Source of the DNA: a virus
Strand: one strand, 5' to 3'
Length of the DNA stretch: 64,000 bases
IMG/VR virus record: IMGVR_UViG_3300025132_000021
Coordinates: 96,343-160,342 of that record
This document shows positions 49,769 to 58,026 of the stretch, piece after piece. The first letter of the stretch is position 1. Each line of letters opens with the position of its first letter. Under the pieces are notes generated by a model. It was given only the letters and a program-made list of their open reading frames with translations, ran no database searches and had not been told where the DNA came from. A program made the translations under genes and the position numbers.

Positions 49769-49799
49769 AGTAACAGTAATCATTAAGTGTCTTTGATAC

Positions 49800-50753
49800 T
49801 TAAAGATTCCACATAGGCATTCCTCTTTGCCACACTTCAGTAGCAGGGTGAATCCCCATTTCAGGAAAATCTGGACGCTCGTATTCGTTTTTGGTTGTCC
49901 ATGGGTGAATAGTAGTTATGATTTCCCAAAGACTTACTTCAAAGTTTTCTTCTACCAGATTTTCTAAGGCTGTTCTTTCTTCTGCATCTAAAGGCCAAAC
50001 CACTTGTCCAGTTTTTGGATGAATACTATATGGACAACGAATCACACCTTGTCTTTGAATCGGTGCTAAGTCTAAGTAGTTAATAGGAGTTGAGGCTGCT
50101 TCTTCATAAATAGTTTCAGTAACCGTGCGATAAAGTTTTGCTTGGTAGCGCAAAGGGTCATTCTGCGTCGCAAAGGTTTTCTTCCAATGAGGACTAATTT
50201 TAGAAACCAAACTTTCGGCTTCTTCAGCGTGCAACCAAACATGGAAACCTTTGGAACCTGAAAACACAATTTGTGGGTTGAGACCGTGTTTAGATTCCAA
50301 AAACTTTGCGATGTCATTAGCCACGCCGAAAGCAGCACCCGGATGATTAGGATAATCTACATCCCAAACTAAATCTTTTCCCTGATAAATTGTCTCAAAG
50401 TTTATTTGTAGTTCCTTACAGCCTTCTCGTGTCAAGGTTTTCTTCCAAAAGTTCCTAAAATCTTTCATAGCATCTTTGTTAAAACCTGAAACGCCTCGCA
50501 CTCGCAACGGAGGAGGTAATCTTAACATTGTCCACTCTACACGATTTGTTCCCACGAACAAACTTATTCTACGCTCTGGGTGTCCCACAAGTTTCAAAGT
50601 TTTGCCCACCGAATCTGATTTGTGAAATCTTTGCTGTCTGAAACCAAAATCTTCTGCACGGTCGTCGGAACGATGAATCGTAAGTTTTACTTCTCTGGGT
50701 CTGGCAAAGTTGGCAATTGCCCCTTGAACTGCTTGTGTATCTAACCAACCCAT
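49800..50753 (-). CDS. priS: Archaeal-eukaryotic primase, small subunit (PriS-like), 317 aa
   Basis: Makes primers for viral DNA replication. LVWDVDYP (near residue 131) holds the catalytic Asp pair; FSGSKGFHVWL (near 168) is the conserved SGxKGxH nucleotide-binding motif; and RQGVIRCPYSIHPKTG (near 240) is the typical R-x-P-x-S-x-H-xKTG. Length is close to archaeal PriS. No large subunit (PriL) was seen, so it works alone or with the host subunit. Start fixed by a TTTATGTA box exactly 30 nt upstream. Confidence 0.9.
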   Translation of the reverse strand: MGWLDTQAVQGAIANFARPREVKLTIHRSDDRAEDFGFRQQRFHKSDSVGKTLKLVGHPERRISLFVGTNRVEWTMLRLPPPLRVRGVSGFNKDAMKDFRNFWKKTLTREGCKELQINFETIYQGKDLVWDVDYPNHPGAAFGVANDIAKFLESKHGLNPQIVFSGSKGFHVWLHAEEAESLVSKISPHWKKTFATQNDPLRYQAKLYRTVTETIYEEAASTPINYLDLAPIQRQGVIRCPYSIHPKTGQVVWPLDAEERTALENLVEENFEVSLWEIITTIHPWTTKNEYERPDFPEMGIHPATEVWQRGMPMWNL

Positions 50754-50775
50754 AGTATCTTATCAGCGTATCACT

Positions 50776-50792
50776 TACATAAACATTAAGTA
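50776..50792. promoter_or_regulatory. Back-to-back bidirectional promoter, copy of the one at 34227
   Basis: Minus-strand TTTATGTA (50776-50783) serves primase and plus-strand ATTAAGTA (50785-50792) serves the gene at 50815, each 30 nt from its start. It shares 20 identical bases with 34227-34243 and flank. Confidence 0.65.
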
Positions 50793-50814
50793 TCAGGGTC
50801 TATTTATGATAACT

Positions 50815-51339
50815 ATGATTCCTTATGTCCAATCAAAGAAAGAGTTGATTCCTACTTTGAAGGCATGGCATCTCTTATCTTATGTGGCACTTTGGCCTGA
50901 AACTTCCAACCCAACTATTCAACACAACATTGATGAAATACCTTACTCTGTTTATGCAGACACAGATGGTTTTATGGCTTTTTACGAGGCTGCAAAAGAA
51001 GGAGAACCTACTTCCGACAATGTTTGGTCAGTCGTAGATACCGAAAATAAAATTACGGTTTGGTTCATTCCCACACTGGGAGAATCAACTATGATAGGAC
51101 CACTAAGATACAGTTATCTTTCTGGAACTAAAACTTTGAGTTATCAGCATTATATTACAGATTCAGATTTACAAGAAGGTGCAGAATTGTTTCAAGTAGA
51201 ATTAGATACTACCATGTTTCTATATGACAATGGTGAGAAATTACCAAAATGGTCTTTTTATCGTTTTGAACCTCATGGCATTTACCTACCATTCAAAGTT
51301 CTAAATTGGAGGGAGTTCCCAGATGAAATACTTTACTAA
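50815..51339 (+). CDS. Hypothetical protein with LNWxxFP tail, 174 aa
   Basis: Begins MIPYVQSKKELIPTLKAWH; alpha/beta, acidic. ATG 50815 rather than 50806 matches the 30-nt promoter rule. The C-terminus (KVLNWREFPDEILY) shares LNW..FP.E.L with the next gene and with the 29-aa ORF at 34266. Overlaps the next gene by 17 nt. Unrecognised. Confidence 0.6.
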   Translation: MIPYVQSKKELIPTLKAWHLLSYVALWPETSNPTIQHNIDEIPYSVYADTDGFMAFYEAAKEGEPTSDNVWSVVDTENKITVWFIPTLGESTMIGPLRYSYLSGTKTLSYQHYITDSDLQEGAELFQVELDTTMFLYDNGEKLPKWSFYRFEPHGIYLPFKVLNWREFPDEILY

Positions 51340-51559
51340 TTGTTCTCAATGTGGACAAGAACTTGATGAAACTGTATCAGCCACTTTATATCAAGAAATG
51401 ATGTCTGATAAAAAACTCGGAAAGTGGTGGCGAGCCAACCTATGTATTCCTTGTAATATCACCAAATCTACTGAAATGCTAAAATTAGAACAGCAACTTA
51501 ACCAAGTTTTTGGCTGGCAGTGTTTGAATTGGGAGAAGTTTCCTCACGAATTGCTTTAA
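51323..51559 (+). CDS. Zinc-ribbon protein with LNWxxFP tail, 78 aa
   Basis: CSQCGQEL at residues 7-14 and CIPCNITK near residue 37 form a zinc ribbon. A helix (STEMLKLEQQLNQVFG) leads to the C-terminus CLNWEKFPHELL, nearly the same tail as the preceding gene. Overlaps the convergent gene on the other strand by 62 bp. Confidence 0.65.
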   Translation: MKYFTNCSQCGQELDETVSATLYQEMMSDKKLGKWWRANLCIPCNITKSTEMLKLEQQLNQVFGWQCLNWEKFPHELL

Positions 51560-51872
51560 CTTCAGAATACTTGCGTCCAAACCTTTCTTCGTAAGCGGTT
51601 TCGCAGGCTTCACAAACTGGTAAAGTTTGAGCGAACTCATCACTTAAACATCGTTCAGGCCACCACCCTTTTTCTGCATCACAAAGATAAGGTTTATCCC
51701 ACCCGCTAATATGTATTACCGTCGGTGTCTCTAAAGTTTTTTGATGTTCTGCCCAGCGTCGGTCTTCTTCTTTCAAAGGACAGTTGCGAGCCGTGTGTCC
51801 TGCATCTCCACAAAGTCCACATTTGCGTTTAGTTCCCAATTTCTTCACCCCAAGTTGATTGTTCATGTCCAC
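51498..51872 (-). CDS. CCHC zinc-knuckle protein, up to 124 aa
   Basis: KCGLCGDAGHTARNCPL is a retroviral-type zinc knuckle (CxxCx4Hx4C), a single-strand nucleic-acid binder. A second Cys pair (CEACETAYEERFG) lies near residue 84. The exact start is uncertain (ATG 51872, ATG 51866 or GTG 51848), all overlapping the upstream gene. C-terminal tail Ser/Asn-rich. Role in RNA or ssDNA binding is inferred from the motif. Confidence 0.6.
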   Translation of the reverse strand: MDMNNQLGVKKLGTKRKCGLCGDAGHTARNCPLKEEDRRWAEHQKTLETPTVIHISGWDKPYLCDAEKGWWPERCLSDEFAQTLPVCEACETAYEERFGRKYSEVKAIREETSPNSNTASQKLG

Positions 51873-52164
51873 ACTCTTGACAAGTTAAAGTTTTTTCAGA
51901 AGTTAGTCGCAAGGAATGTGGGTCTTGACACTCCTCACAAACAGTGGCTAAACTTTTCTGCCGATGTAAGTAGTATTCTTTGAGAGTCATTCCACCAGTT
52001 CCGGGAACTCTGGAAGTCTCTGCTGTAAAACTTTTCAAGTAAAAATCCTCTAATGTTGGCTTGCGTCGCTGTGCTATTCGTCCAGTCAAAGTTTCTACCA
52101 ACCAGCCACATAGATACATAGTTCCAAATAACAATGTCATTAGGATTATCTCATTCCAAAACAT
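51829..52164 (-). CDS. Membrane protein with zinc ribbon, 111 aa
   Basis: N-terminal hydrophobic segment (MFWNEIILMTLLFGTMYLCG), a basic stretch (GRIAQRRKP) and a C-terminal ribbon CEECQDP...CQECGHEQ. Start 52164 has GAAGGA just upstream and follows the 24-aa ORF stop by 2 nt. Unrecognised; a membrane-tethered zinc adaptor. Confidence 0.6.
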   Translation of the reverse strand: MFWNEIILMTLLFGTMYLCGWLVETLTGRIAQRRKPTLEDFYLKSFTAETSRVPGTGGMTLKEYYLHRQKSLATVCEECQDPHSLRLTSEKTLTCQECGHEQSTWGEEIGN

Positions 52165-52166
52165 AG

Positions 52167-52241
52167 TTATTCCTTCTTCGCAATATCCCATTCTTCGTAA
52201 ATGTATTCTTCAGTTTCAATTCTAATCTTTAGTGTATCCAT
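52167..52241 (-). CDS. Microprotein, 24 aa
   Basis: MDTLKIRIETEEYIYEEWDI, ending AKKE. A TTTATATG box lies 29 nt upstream and GGGTGA lies in between, so the start is well supported. Its stop sits 2 nt before the next start, within reinitiation range. Could be a leader peptide for the membrane/zinc gene. Confidence 0.45.
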   Translation of the reverse strand: MDTLKIRIETEEYIYEEWDIAKKE

Positions 52242-52262
52242 TATTTCACCCTCGTTGTTTCT

Positions 52263-52270
52263 CATATAAA
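52263..52270 (-). promoter_or_regulatory. TATA-like promoter for the 24-aa ORF
   Basis: Minus-strand TTTATATG 29 nt before ATG 52241, just 5 nt upstream of the end of the third cytosine methyltransferase gene. Confidence 0.55.
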
Positions 52271-52274
52271 AACT

Positions 52275-53126
52275 TTACTCCATATAAGTAAAAATATGGG
52301 CTACCACATCTACTGTCCAGCCGTTGCCAATCATCTTATATCTTTCATACTTGCTCACACCTTCAGTATAATTTTCAGGTAAAGTTTGTAATCGTTCTGC
52401 TTCTACTGGACTCAAAGCCTCAATCTTGTCTTTGTGATAGTCTCCAAAGTTGTGAGGTAAAACTTTCGCTGGCCTACCATCGCCATTGACTCCTTTTGAA
52501 TAACTTGCAGTAATACAATTAAACTTATCAGTTGCCGTGCGAACAATCTGCCGAGGTTTTCCACCAGAAGGTTTTCTGGTTGTCGCAATCTCGTATCTGG
52601 GGTCGTCTAACAAAGACTTGCCTGTAATTCCTTTGTCAGCAGGTTGCTCAACATTCGGAATGTTAGTCCAATATAACCTTAATCGGTTTTGACCCGATAC
52701 TAAAGCCGAGTTAATTTTAATCGGCTCGCAACCCAGCAACTTACTAATCTCTTCTTCTACGGCTTTTGCCATTTTGACATTCTCCAGCATCCAGTATTTT
52801 GGTTTAATTTCTTTTAGCAATCTAACAAAGTCAAAAAACAACTTGCTGCGTTCATCATCAAAGTTTAGTTTCTTACCAATCATGCTAAAACCCTGACAAG
52901 GACTTCCACCAATCAATAAATCTATATCATCTGGTAAATCTTTGGATTCAAGTTTGGTAATGTCTCCAAGTTGAATAGTGTTAGGATAATTCTTTTGAGC
53001 AATTTGCATGGCGGGTTCATCAATTTCACTTGCATAATAAGTTTCGTATTCTATACCAGCACGCTCAAGGGCAATTTGCCCACAACTCATACCATCAAAA
53101 GTTCCTAATACACCTCGTAATTTCAT
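52275..53126 (-). CDS. DNA (cytosine-5) methyltransferase, copy C, 283 aa
   Basis: Motif I TFDGMSCGQ (residues 9-17), catalytic GGSPCQGFS with Cys near residue 77, ENVKMAK (VI), GQNRLRLYW (VIII) and IGNGWTVDVVAHIF (X). The compact size, DG(I/M)SCGQ start and YYASEID motif resemble the DNMT3-like phage enzymes. The target-recognition region between VIII and IX differs from the two upstream copies, so sequence specificity probably differs. Likely protects viral DNA. Starts 2 nt after the previous stop. Confidence 0.9.
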   Translation of the reverse strand: MKLRGVLGTFDGMSCGQIALERAGIEYETYYASEIDEPAMQIAQKNYPNTIQLGDITKLESKDLPDDIDLLIGGSPCQGFSMIGKKLNFDDERSKLFFDFVRLLKEIKPKYWMLENVKMAKAVEEEISKLLGCEPIKINSALVSGQNRLRLYWTNIPNVEQPADKGITGKSLLDDPRYEIATTRKPSGGKPRQIVRTATDKFNCITASYSKGVNGDGRPAKVLPHNFGDYHKDKIEALSPVEAERLQTLPENYTEGVSKYERYKMIGNGWTVDVVAHIFTYME

Positions 53127-53128
53127 TT

Positions 53129-54019
53129 CTATTCCTCCATATAACTAAAGATGTGAGCAATAACTTTTACCGTCCAACCATTTCCAACAGCACGGCGACG
53201 CTGCGTAGGTGCAATTCCTTCTGTGTAATTATCTGGTAAAGTTTGTAGTCTTTCGGCCTCAACATTAGTCAAGTTTCGCCAATCGTCTGCATGAACGCCA
53301 TAAGCATCGGGATAACGACCGTGAGGTAAGCGACAAATTACTACATCTTTACTTACCGTTGTCAAACATTGAGTTTTATCTGGATTCTTTTTTACTTGGA
53401 TACATTGAGTAATAGGTAAAGTTTTATCGTAGTCTTTCCGAACTCCTGCGGAGTTCAATCTTCGCCCGACGATGTGAGCAGAACTCCAGTCTTTATCTGT
53501 TTCCAGAATCTCGGAAAGTTTTACACCGAGGTCATCTGGTTGTTCCACTCCGGGAATGTTGGTCCAGTAAAGTCTCTTACGCATTTGTGCTGAAACTTTT
53601 TGGGAATCAATAAAGATGGGTTCAACTCCGAGTTCTGCTGTAATGGCATCTTGAATATCTTGTTGCATTAAAACATTTTCCAACAGCCAATACTTGGGTT
53701 TGTAATGTCTAATAATATCTAAGAACTCAAAGAAAAGTTTGCTACGGTCATCATCAAAGTTCAATCTTTTACCTGCTACCGAAAAACCTTGACAGGGACT
53801 ACCACCTATAATCAAATCTATATTTTCTAAATCCCAAGTTTTCCAATCCGTGATATTTCCAAGTTGAATAGTGTTGGGATAATTCTTTTGAGTAATCTTA
53901 ATGCAATTTTTATCAATCTCGCTGGCGTAATACTTTTCGTATTCTACTCCTGCTTCGGCCAAAGCCACTTGTCCACAACTTATTCCATCAAACAATCCTA
54001 AAGCATTTCTAATTTTCAT
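53129..54019 (-). CDS. DNA (cytosine-5) methyltransferase, copy B, 296 aa
   Basis: Same motif set: LFDGISCGQ, YYASEIDK, GGSPCQGFSVAG, ENVLMQ, AQMRKRLYW, and VGNGWTVKVIAHIF. Start 54019 is set by an ATGA overlap with the upstream copy; a longer frame is an artefact. The target-recognition segment (residues about 175-250) is unrelated to those of copies A and C. It is a tandem duplicate in one operon. Confidence 0.9.
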   Translation of the reverse strand: MKIRNALGLFDGISCGQVALAEAGVEYEKYYASEIDKNCIKITQKNYPNTIQLGNITDWKTWDLENIDLIIGGSPCQGFSVAGKRLNFDDDRSKLFFEFLDIIRHYKPKYWLLENVLMQQDIQDAITAELGVEPIFIDSQKVSAQMRKRLYWTNIPGVEQPDDLGVKLSEILETDKDWSSAHIVGRRLNSAGVRKDYDKTLPITQCIQVKKNPDKTQCLTTVSKDVVICRLPHGRYPDAYGVHADDWRNLTNVEAERLQTLPDNYTEGIAPTQRRRAVGNGWTVKVIAHIFSYMEE

Positions 54020-54915
54020 TTGTATTCCTCCATAAATCCAAAGATATGGGCTATCACATCTACTGTCCAACCATTACCTATGGCTTTGTATCTTTGAGTA
54101 TTACTTAGATTATCAGTATAGCCATCAGGCAAAGTTTGTAATCTTTCACATTCCAGAGGTGTAAGTTTTCTCCAAGTGGTTTCACTCGTAGAAACCTTTG
54201 ATTCACGATTTCCACCCATGCTGGTTGTTAAGGTCGGAGATTTCCCATCGGGGTGATAAACTCTTTTCAAAGATTGAATACCATTTAAGTTTGCAGTTCC
54301 AATATGACACAGCCCTCTGGGAGAAAGTTTTCCTTCTTTATCTTTGAAGTATTCTTCCAAGTCACCTCCTCTGATTTCGGCTTCAGGTAAAGTTTCCAAA
54401 ATATCTTTGAGATAAATCCCTTTGTCATCAGGTAAAGTTTCAATAGGAATGTTAGTCCAATACAACCTGTCCCTACTTTGTGCCGAGACCAAACCTGAAT
54501 TGATTAGCACAGGCTCTACACCAAGTTCGGCACTTATCGCATCTTGAACATCTTTCTTCATTTTGACATTTTCTAACAACCAGTATTTTGGTTGATAATG
54601 TTTAATGATTTCAACAAACACAAAGAATAACTTGCTACGCTCGTCATCAAAGTTCAATCTTTGACCCGCCATTGAAAATCCTTGACACGGACTTCCCCCG
54701 ATAATCAAATCTATATCTTCTAAATCCCACGATTTCCAGTCATTTATGTTTCCTAATTGTATAGTATTAGGAAAGTTCTTTTGTGTTGCACTTATTGGGT
54801 ATTTGTCAATTTCGCTGGCATAGTATTTGTTAAACTTAACACCTGCTCGGTGTAGGGCTAATTGCCCACAACTGATGCCGTCAAATAATCCCAGTGCATT
54901 GTTAATCTGTATCAT
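54016..54915 (-). CDS. DNA (cytosine-5) methyltransferase, copy A, 299 aa
   Basis: First of three tandem paralogues: LFDGISCGQ, YYASEIDKY, GGSPCQGFSMAG, ENVKMKK, AQSRDRLYW and IGNGWTVDVIAHIF. ATG 54915 is preferred to an upstream in-frame ATG because homology starts here; it overlaps the 36-aa gene by 14 nt. The variable segment includes SLKRVYHPDGKSPTL. Function: cytosine methylation of viral DNA. Confidence 0.9.
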   Translation of the reverse strand: MIQINNALGLFDGISCGQLALHRAGVKFNKYYASEIDKYPISATQKNFPNTIQLGNINDWKSWDLEDIDLIIGGSPCQGFSMAGQRLNFDDERSKLFFVFVEIIKHYQPKYWLLENVKMKKDVQDAISAELGVEPVLINSGLVSAQSRDRLYWTNIPIETLPDDKGIYLKDILETLPEAEIRGGDLEEYFKDKEGKLSPRGLCHIGTANLNGIQSLKRVYHPDGKSPTLTTSMGGNRESKVSTSETTWRKLTPLECERLQTLPDGYTDNLSNTQRYKAIGNGWTVDVIAHIFGFMEEYK

Positions 54916-55012
54916 CGGCATCAGCCTCAACTTCAACCAATTCCTTAGAAATTAGTGTCTTTGTGCCATCTGCGTTCTTTCTCATCTTAACTCGCCACAT
55001 CTTTTCGCTCAT
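54902..55012 (-). CDS. Small protein upstream of the methyltransferases, 36 aa
   Basis: MSEKMWRVKMRKNADGTKTL continues to an acidic tail (EVEADADDTD). Basic N-terminus and acidic C-terminus; overlaps methyltransferase A. Codon use and coupling support it, but no family is known. Confidence 0.5.
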   Translation of the reverse strand: MSEKMWRVKMRKNADGTKTLISKELVEVEADADDTD

Positions 55013-55017
55013 GTCAA

Positions 55018-55356
55018 TCACTCCAAAGCCAAATAAGGGTTTGATGCTTTCATTTCATCCATCTGTGCCTTCAAGCGGTCATACTTTGCTTGTTGGGCTT
55101 CATCAATTTGTTGCTTGGCACATTCCAACACATCAGCAACGGTGTTGTCTTCATGGTCAATCTCAACCACGATATAACGCTTCATATCCATTTCTGCATC
55201 ATAGGAATGGCAAGAGTTTAGAATAATAGTTTGCACCAAACGGTGTGCTGGCATTACTTGTTGCCACCCACAGCCATTTAGGTATTCTTCAGCATACGCA
55301 AGTGCTTCTTCTTTTGTTTCCCAAATTGATACGATATGATTTCCACGGTAGGTCAT
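55018..55356 (-). CDS. Small helical protein, 112 aa
   Basis: Begins MTYRGNHIVSIWETKEEALA, with a coiled-coil-like C-terminal half (AKQQIDEAQQAKYDRLKAQ). ATG 55356 is fixed by a TTTATATG box exactly 30 nt upstream; the long in-frame extension overlaps another gene and is rejected. Heads the methyltransferase operon. Unrecognised. Confidence 0.6.
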   Translation of the reverse strand: MTYRGNHIVSIWETKEEALAYAEEYLNGCGWQQVMPAHRLVQTIILNSCHSYDAEMDMKRYIVVEIDHEDNTVADVLECAKQQIDEAQQAKYDRLKAQMDEMKASNPYLALE

Positions 55357-55378
55357 AATTCTACTAAGTAGAACCACC

Positions 55379-55386
55379 CATATAAA
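55379..55386 (-). promoter_or_regulatory. TATA-like promoter for the methyltransferase operon
   Basis: Minus-strand TTTATATG, followed by GGTGGTTC, exactly 30 nt before ATG 55356. Confidence 0.6.
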
Positions 55387-55396
55387 GTTTTGGCTC

Positions 55397-55834
55397 CTAT
55401 TGAACCCAGTCTTGTTCTTCTGCGTCCCATTCCCAGCGTTCTTTACCGTAGGTATCGTAAGCAAACAATTGTGCATACTCCCCATCACCACCATAACTGA
55501 TGGTGTAAATCCATTCCTCGCCTATATCGTGAATACCCAGAGGAATCAATTGAATACGGTTATCATCAAAAGCAGGAGATTTCCATTCACGGTGTCCTGT
55601 TGCTGGGTCACGGATATAAGTTTTCAATTGAGCAACCGCACTGGCAGCCAAACTGCCCATTCCCAAATAAGATTCTCTATCACGAATGTCTTTCATACCT
55701 ACTACTGGACCTCGCATGACAATATCTTTTAGTTCTTCACCCATAACTGTTAGGTAGCCATCAAATTGCCGATAAATCCGACAAAGTTCTTGACCTTCTT
55801 CATTCTCAACTACTGTTATACTACGAGTTCCCAT
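55397..55834 (-). CDS. Conserved phage-type hypothetical protein (GTRS family), 145 aa
   Basis: Begins MGTRSITVVENEEGQELCRI and contains YRQFDGYLTVMGEEL, a pattern (GTRS...YR..DGY...G) recurring in hypothetical proteins of tailed viruses. Predicted alpha/beta, acidic C-terminus. ATG 55834 lies 5 nt after the preceding gene's stop. No function is known. Confidence 0.6.
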   Translation of the reverse strand: MGTRSITVVENEEGQELCRIYRQFDGYLTVMGEELKDIVMRGPVVGMKDIRDRESYLGMGSLAASAVAQLKTYIRDPATGHREWKSPAFDDNRIQLIPLGIHDIGEEWIYTISYGGDGEYAQLFAYDTYGKERWEWDAEEQDWVQ

Positions 55835-55839
55835 ACTTA

Positions 55840-56229
55840 TCAACTCTCAAAAATAAACATATCGCCACTTACATATTCAGTAGCCTTGTGAATGGCTCTA
55901 AGCAAATCAATAAAGTGGTCGCTCACTCCCGTAGGTATTTTTAACTCGTATTCTGCATTTCCACCATAAGGTCTTTCAATCACGAACACGGTTTCCTCGC
56001 CCATATCATAGGCAGCCAACCATTCACTTAGATATTCATGTAGCGAACCTGTGTCAAAAATAAATAATCCGGGTGCGCCCGCATCACGACCCACATAGAC
56101 TTCTGCCATTTCATCCATTTCAGGCAATCCCATAATTTCGCCAATTTCGGAAGGTTGGTCGCCAAAAACATACTTGTAGAAATGTCGTTCCGAGCCACCC
56201 TCTGATAAGTAATTCAAGTATCGTCCCAT
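55840..56229 (-). CDS. Hypothetical acidic protein, 129 aa
   Basis: Begins MGRYLNYLSEGGSERHFYKY; acidic, aromatic-rich alpha/beta protein. Lies 3 nt after the 441-aa gene and 5 nt before the GTRS-family gene, so all belong to one operon. Unrecognised. Confidence 0.55.
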   Translation of the reverse strand: MGRYLNYLSEGGSERHFYKYVFGDQPSEIGEIMGLPEMDEMAEVYVGRDAGAPGLFIFDTGSLHEYLSEWLAAYDMGEETVFVIERPYGGNAEYELKIPTGVSDHFIDLLRAIHKATEYVSGDMFIFES

Positions 56230-56232
56230 TTT

Positions 56233-57558
56233 TTAGTCCTCCATCTCTCTTAGTTTCTTAGCGGCTTCCATTGAGGCTCTTTGCATCTCCTCTACCGCAG
56301 GTCGTCCCAACAAGACACCTTCACGCCACAAATCAAAATCGTCAAACTCTCTGGAGGCTTGCATTAGCATACGAGCATCTGGATTCAACAAAGGCGACAT
56401 GGCTTCTGCTGAACCACACATAGAACAAATCTCGGAAACATTATCCCAACGGCTCATAGCACCGGGATACTTACCTTCGTGTTCTGCATTCGGGATTGGG
56501 CCTTCACAAATTGGACATAGATGCTTGTTCATCACTATACCGTAGGTATCGCTACTATAAGAAGTTTTCGCTTCAGCCTCCCAAGATGATTCTTTGTGTG
56601 GTGCTACATTTTGGTTATACTCCCAAGCCTTACGAGGAGTTGTTCGGGCATAAACTTTTTTCCCACCCAACATATATCTTTGGTGAGCAAGGTATCCATC
56701 AGTAAAAACATCTCCAAATAACTTTTTAGTTAATCTTCCATGAGGAATAAACCAATTGCCTTTTTGACTATAACGAGAATTGTATTGAGCAGGCTGTAAT
56801 TCCAAATACCACAAAAACGGTCGCAGTGGGTTAGGGCTAAGTTCCATATAGTCCATGATAATAGATGAATCTTTCCAATTCAAAAGTTTCATGTTAGGAA
56901 TAGTTTGAAAGTCACGGATTTCTACCAGCCGACTAACTTTTGGTGTTGTTAATTCGTTAATTTCTGTCCAAGTTAAACCAGAGCGATTATGTGTTAAGTT
57001 TTTGTGGGCAATTTCTAACAAATCAGTTATCCACGACTTTGCCATTTGCTTTCTAACCATAGTCACCACATAATAAGGTGGCTTGAATACTGACCAGTCA
57101 TAACCTGCTGTGGCATAACATTCTCTCAAGTCAATTGCTACCAACACAAAGTCTACTTTGGGTTGCACCAGAACTACAAAACTTCCAAACTTTAAGTCTT
57201 TATGCCGTCCCGTTTTAGAAAACCAAGATTTAGCAGACGATTGAGAAGGAATACTAAGGTAAGGTATTTTGTTCCATAATATGTGGGCTATCTCTTGTGG
57301 ATAAATCCTTGCATCACGGAGTTTTCTTTTGTCAAAGTATTTTTCTTCTACGATGTCTCCAAAGTATTCATAGACAGGGTAGGTTTCTGACAAAACTTTT
57401 GCTAAGTCCTGCCCACCGAATTGTAAGTCTACCTTCCAAAGTTCTGGATGTTCAGGTTCATCAAAATCTTTTAGAAAATCATACCAATCTTCGGTTTGCC
57501 AATTGCCCCAATCTTTCAGTGGGTATCCAGATTTGGCAGCCGAATCAAAACTTACCAT
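56233..57558 (-). CDS. Zinc-binding hypothetical protein, 441 aa
   Basis: Unrecognised. A basic, Trp/Tyr-rich first three-quarters contains an internal LNWKDSS (near residue 228). Residues about 345-385 contain CPICEGP...CSMCGSA, a zinc ribbon, followed by a helical C-terminus. It overlaps the upstream stop (TAATG). Size and zinc ribbon suggest an enzyme or nucleic-acid protein, without motif evidence. Confidence 0.6.
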   Translation of the reverse strand: MVSFDSAAKSGYPLKDWGNWQTEDWYDFLKDFDEPEHPELWKVDLQFGGQDLAKVLSETYPVYEYFGDIVEEKYFDKRKLRDARIYPQEIAHILWNKIPYLSIPSQSSAKSWFSKTGRHKDLKFGSFVVLVQPKVDFVLVAIDLRECYATAGYDWSVFKPPYYVVTMVRKQMAKSWITDLLEIAHKNLTHNRSGLTWTEINELTTPKVSRLVEIRDFQTIPNMKLLNWKDSSIIMDYMELSPNPLRPFLWYLELQPAQYNSRYSQKGNWFIPHGRLTKKLFGDVFTDGYLAHQRYMLGGKKVYARTTPRKAWEYNQNVAPHKESSWEAEAKTSYSSDTYGIVMNKHLCPICEGPIPNAEHEGKYPGAMSRWDNVSEICSMCGSAEAMSPLLNPDARMLMQASREFDDFDLWREGVLLGRPAVEEMQRASMEAAKKLREMED

Positions 57559-58022
57559 TATTCCACTCCCACCAAACTTTCAATATCAGAAACTAACCAA
57601 TTAAGAATCTTATAGTCTGGGAAGTCTAATACTAAGAGTAGTTCATCAACTAACAAAGCCGTGTCTAAAAGTTCTTGCATCTCTCTCATTTCCGAAGAAG
57701 CAACTTTTTTTCCGAAGACCAACCCCACAAGGAAAGTGTGTTTTCCTTTATGTTTTCCTTTAATGGCTGTCGTGCCAGTGTTAATCAAAAGAAATTGTGA
57801 ATCTTTATCTCCAATATGATAGATTCCGGGATTATTGAAGGCAAATTGTTTATCCACCGAGAGCGTAGTCCAGTTGTTTGGTATTTGTGTGAAAAAATCT
57901 TTGTATTTATCTTCGTCGGTATTATCAATTAGATTAAGATAAAACTCATTGACTTTATCTACCAGAGCAGGTCTTGAACGACTTGGTGTTGTAATGACCT
58001 TGTAAGCCTCTGATAATTCCAT
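57558..58022 (-). CDS. Hypothetical protein with LNW tail, 154 aa
   Basis: Begins MELSEAYKVITTPSRSRPAL; alpha/beta, with C-terminus KILNWLVSDIESLVGVE, a clear member of the LNW..(D/N)IE.L tail set. Coupled to genes on both sides. Unrecognised. Confidence 0.6.
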   Translation of the reverse strand: MELSEAYKVITTPSRSRPALVDKVNEFYLNLIDNTDEDKYKDFFTQIPNNWTTLSVDKQFAFNNPGIYHIGDKDSQFLLINTGTTAIKGKHKGKHTFLVGLVFGKKVASSEMREMQELLDTALLVDELLLVLDFPDYKILNWLVSDIESLVGVE

Positions 58023-58026
58023 TTGC

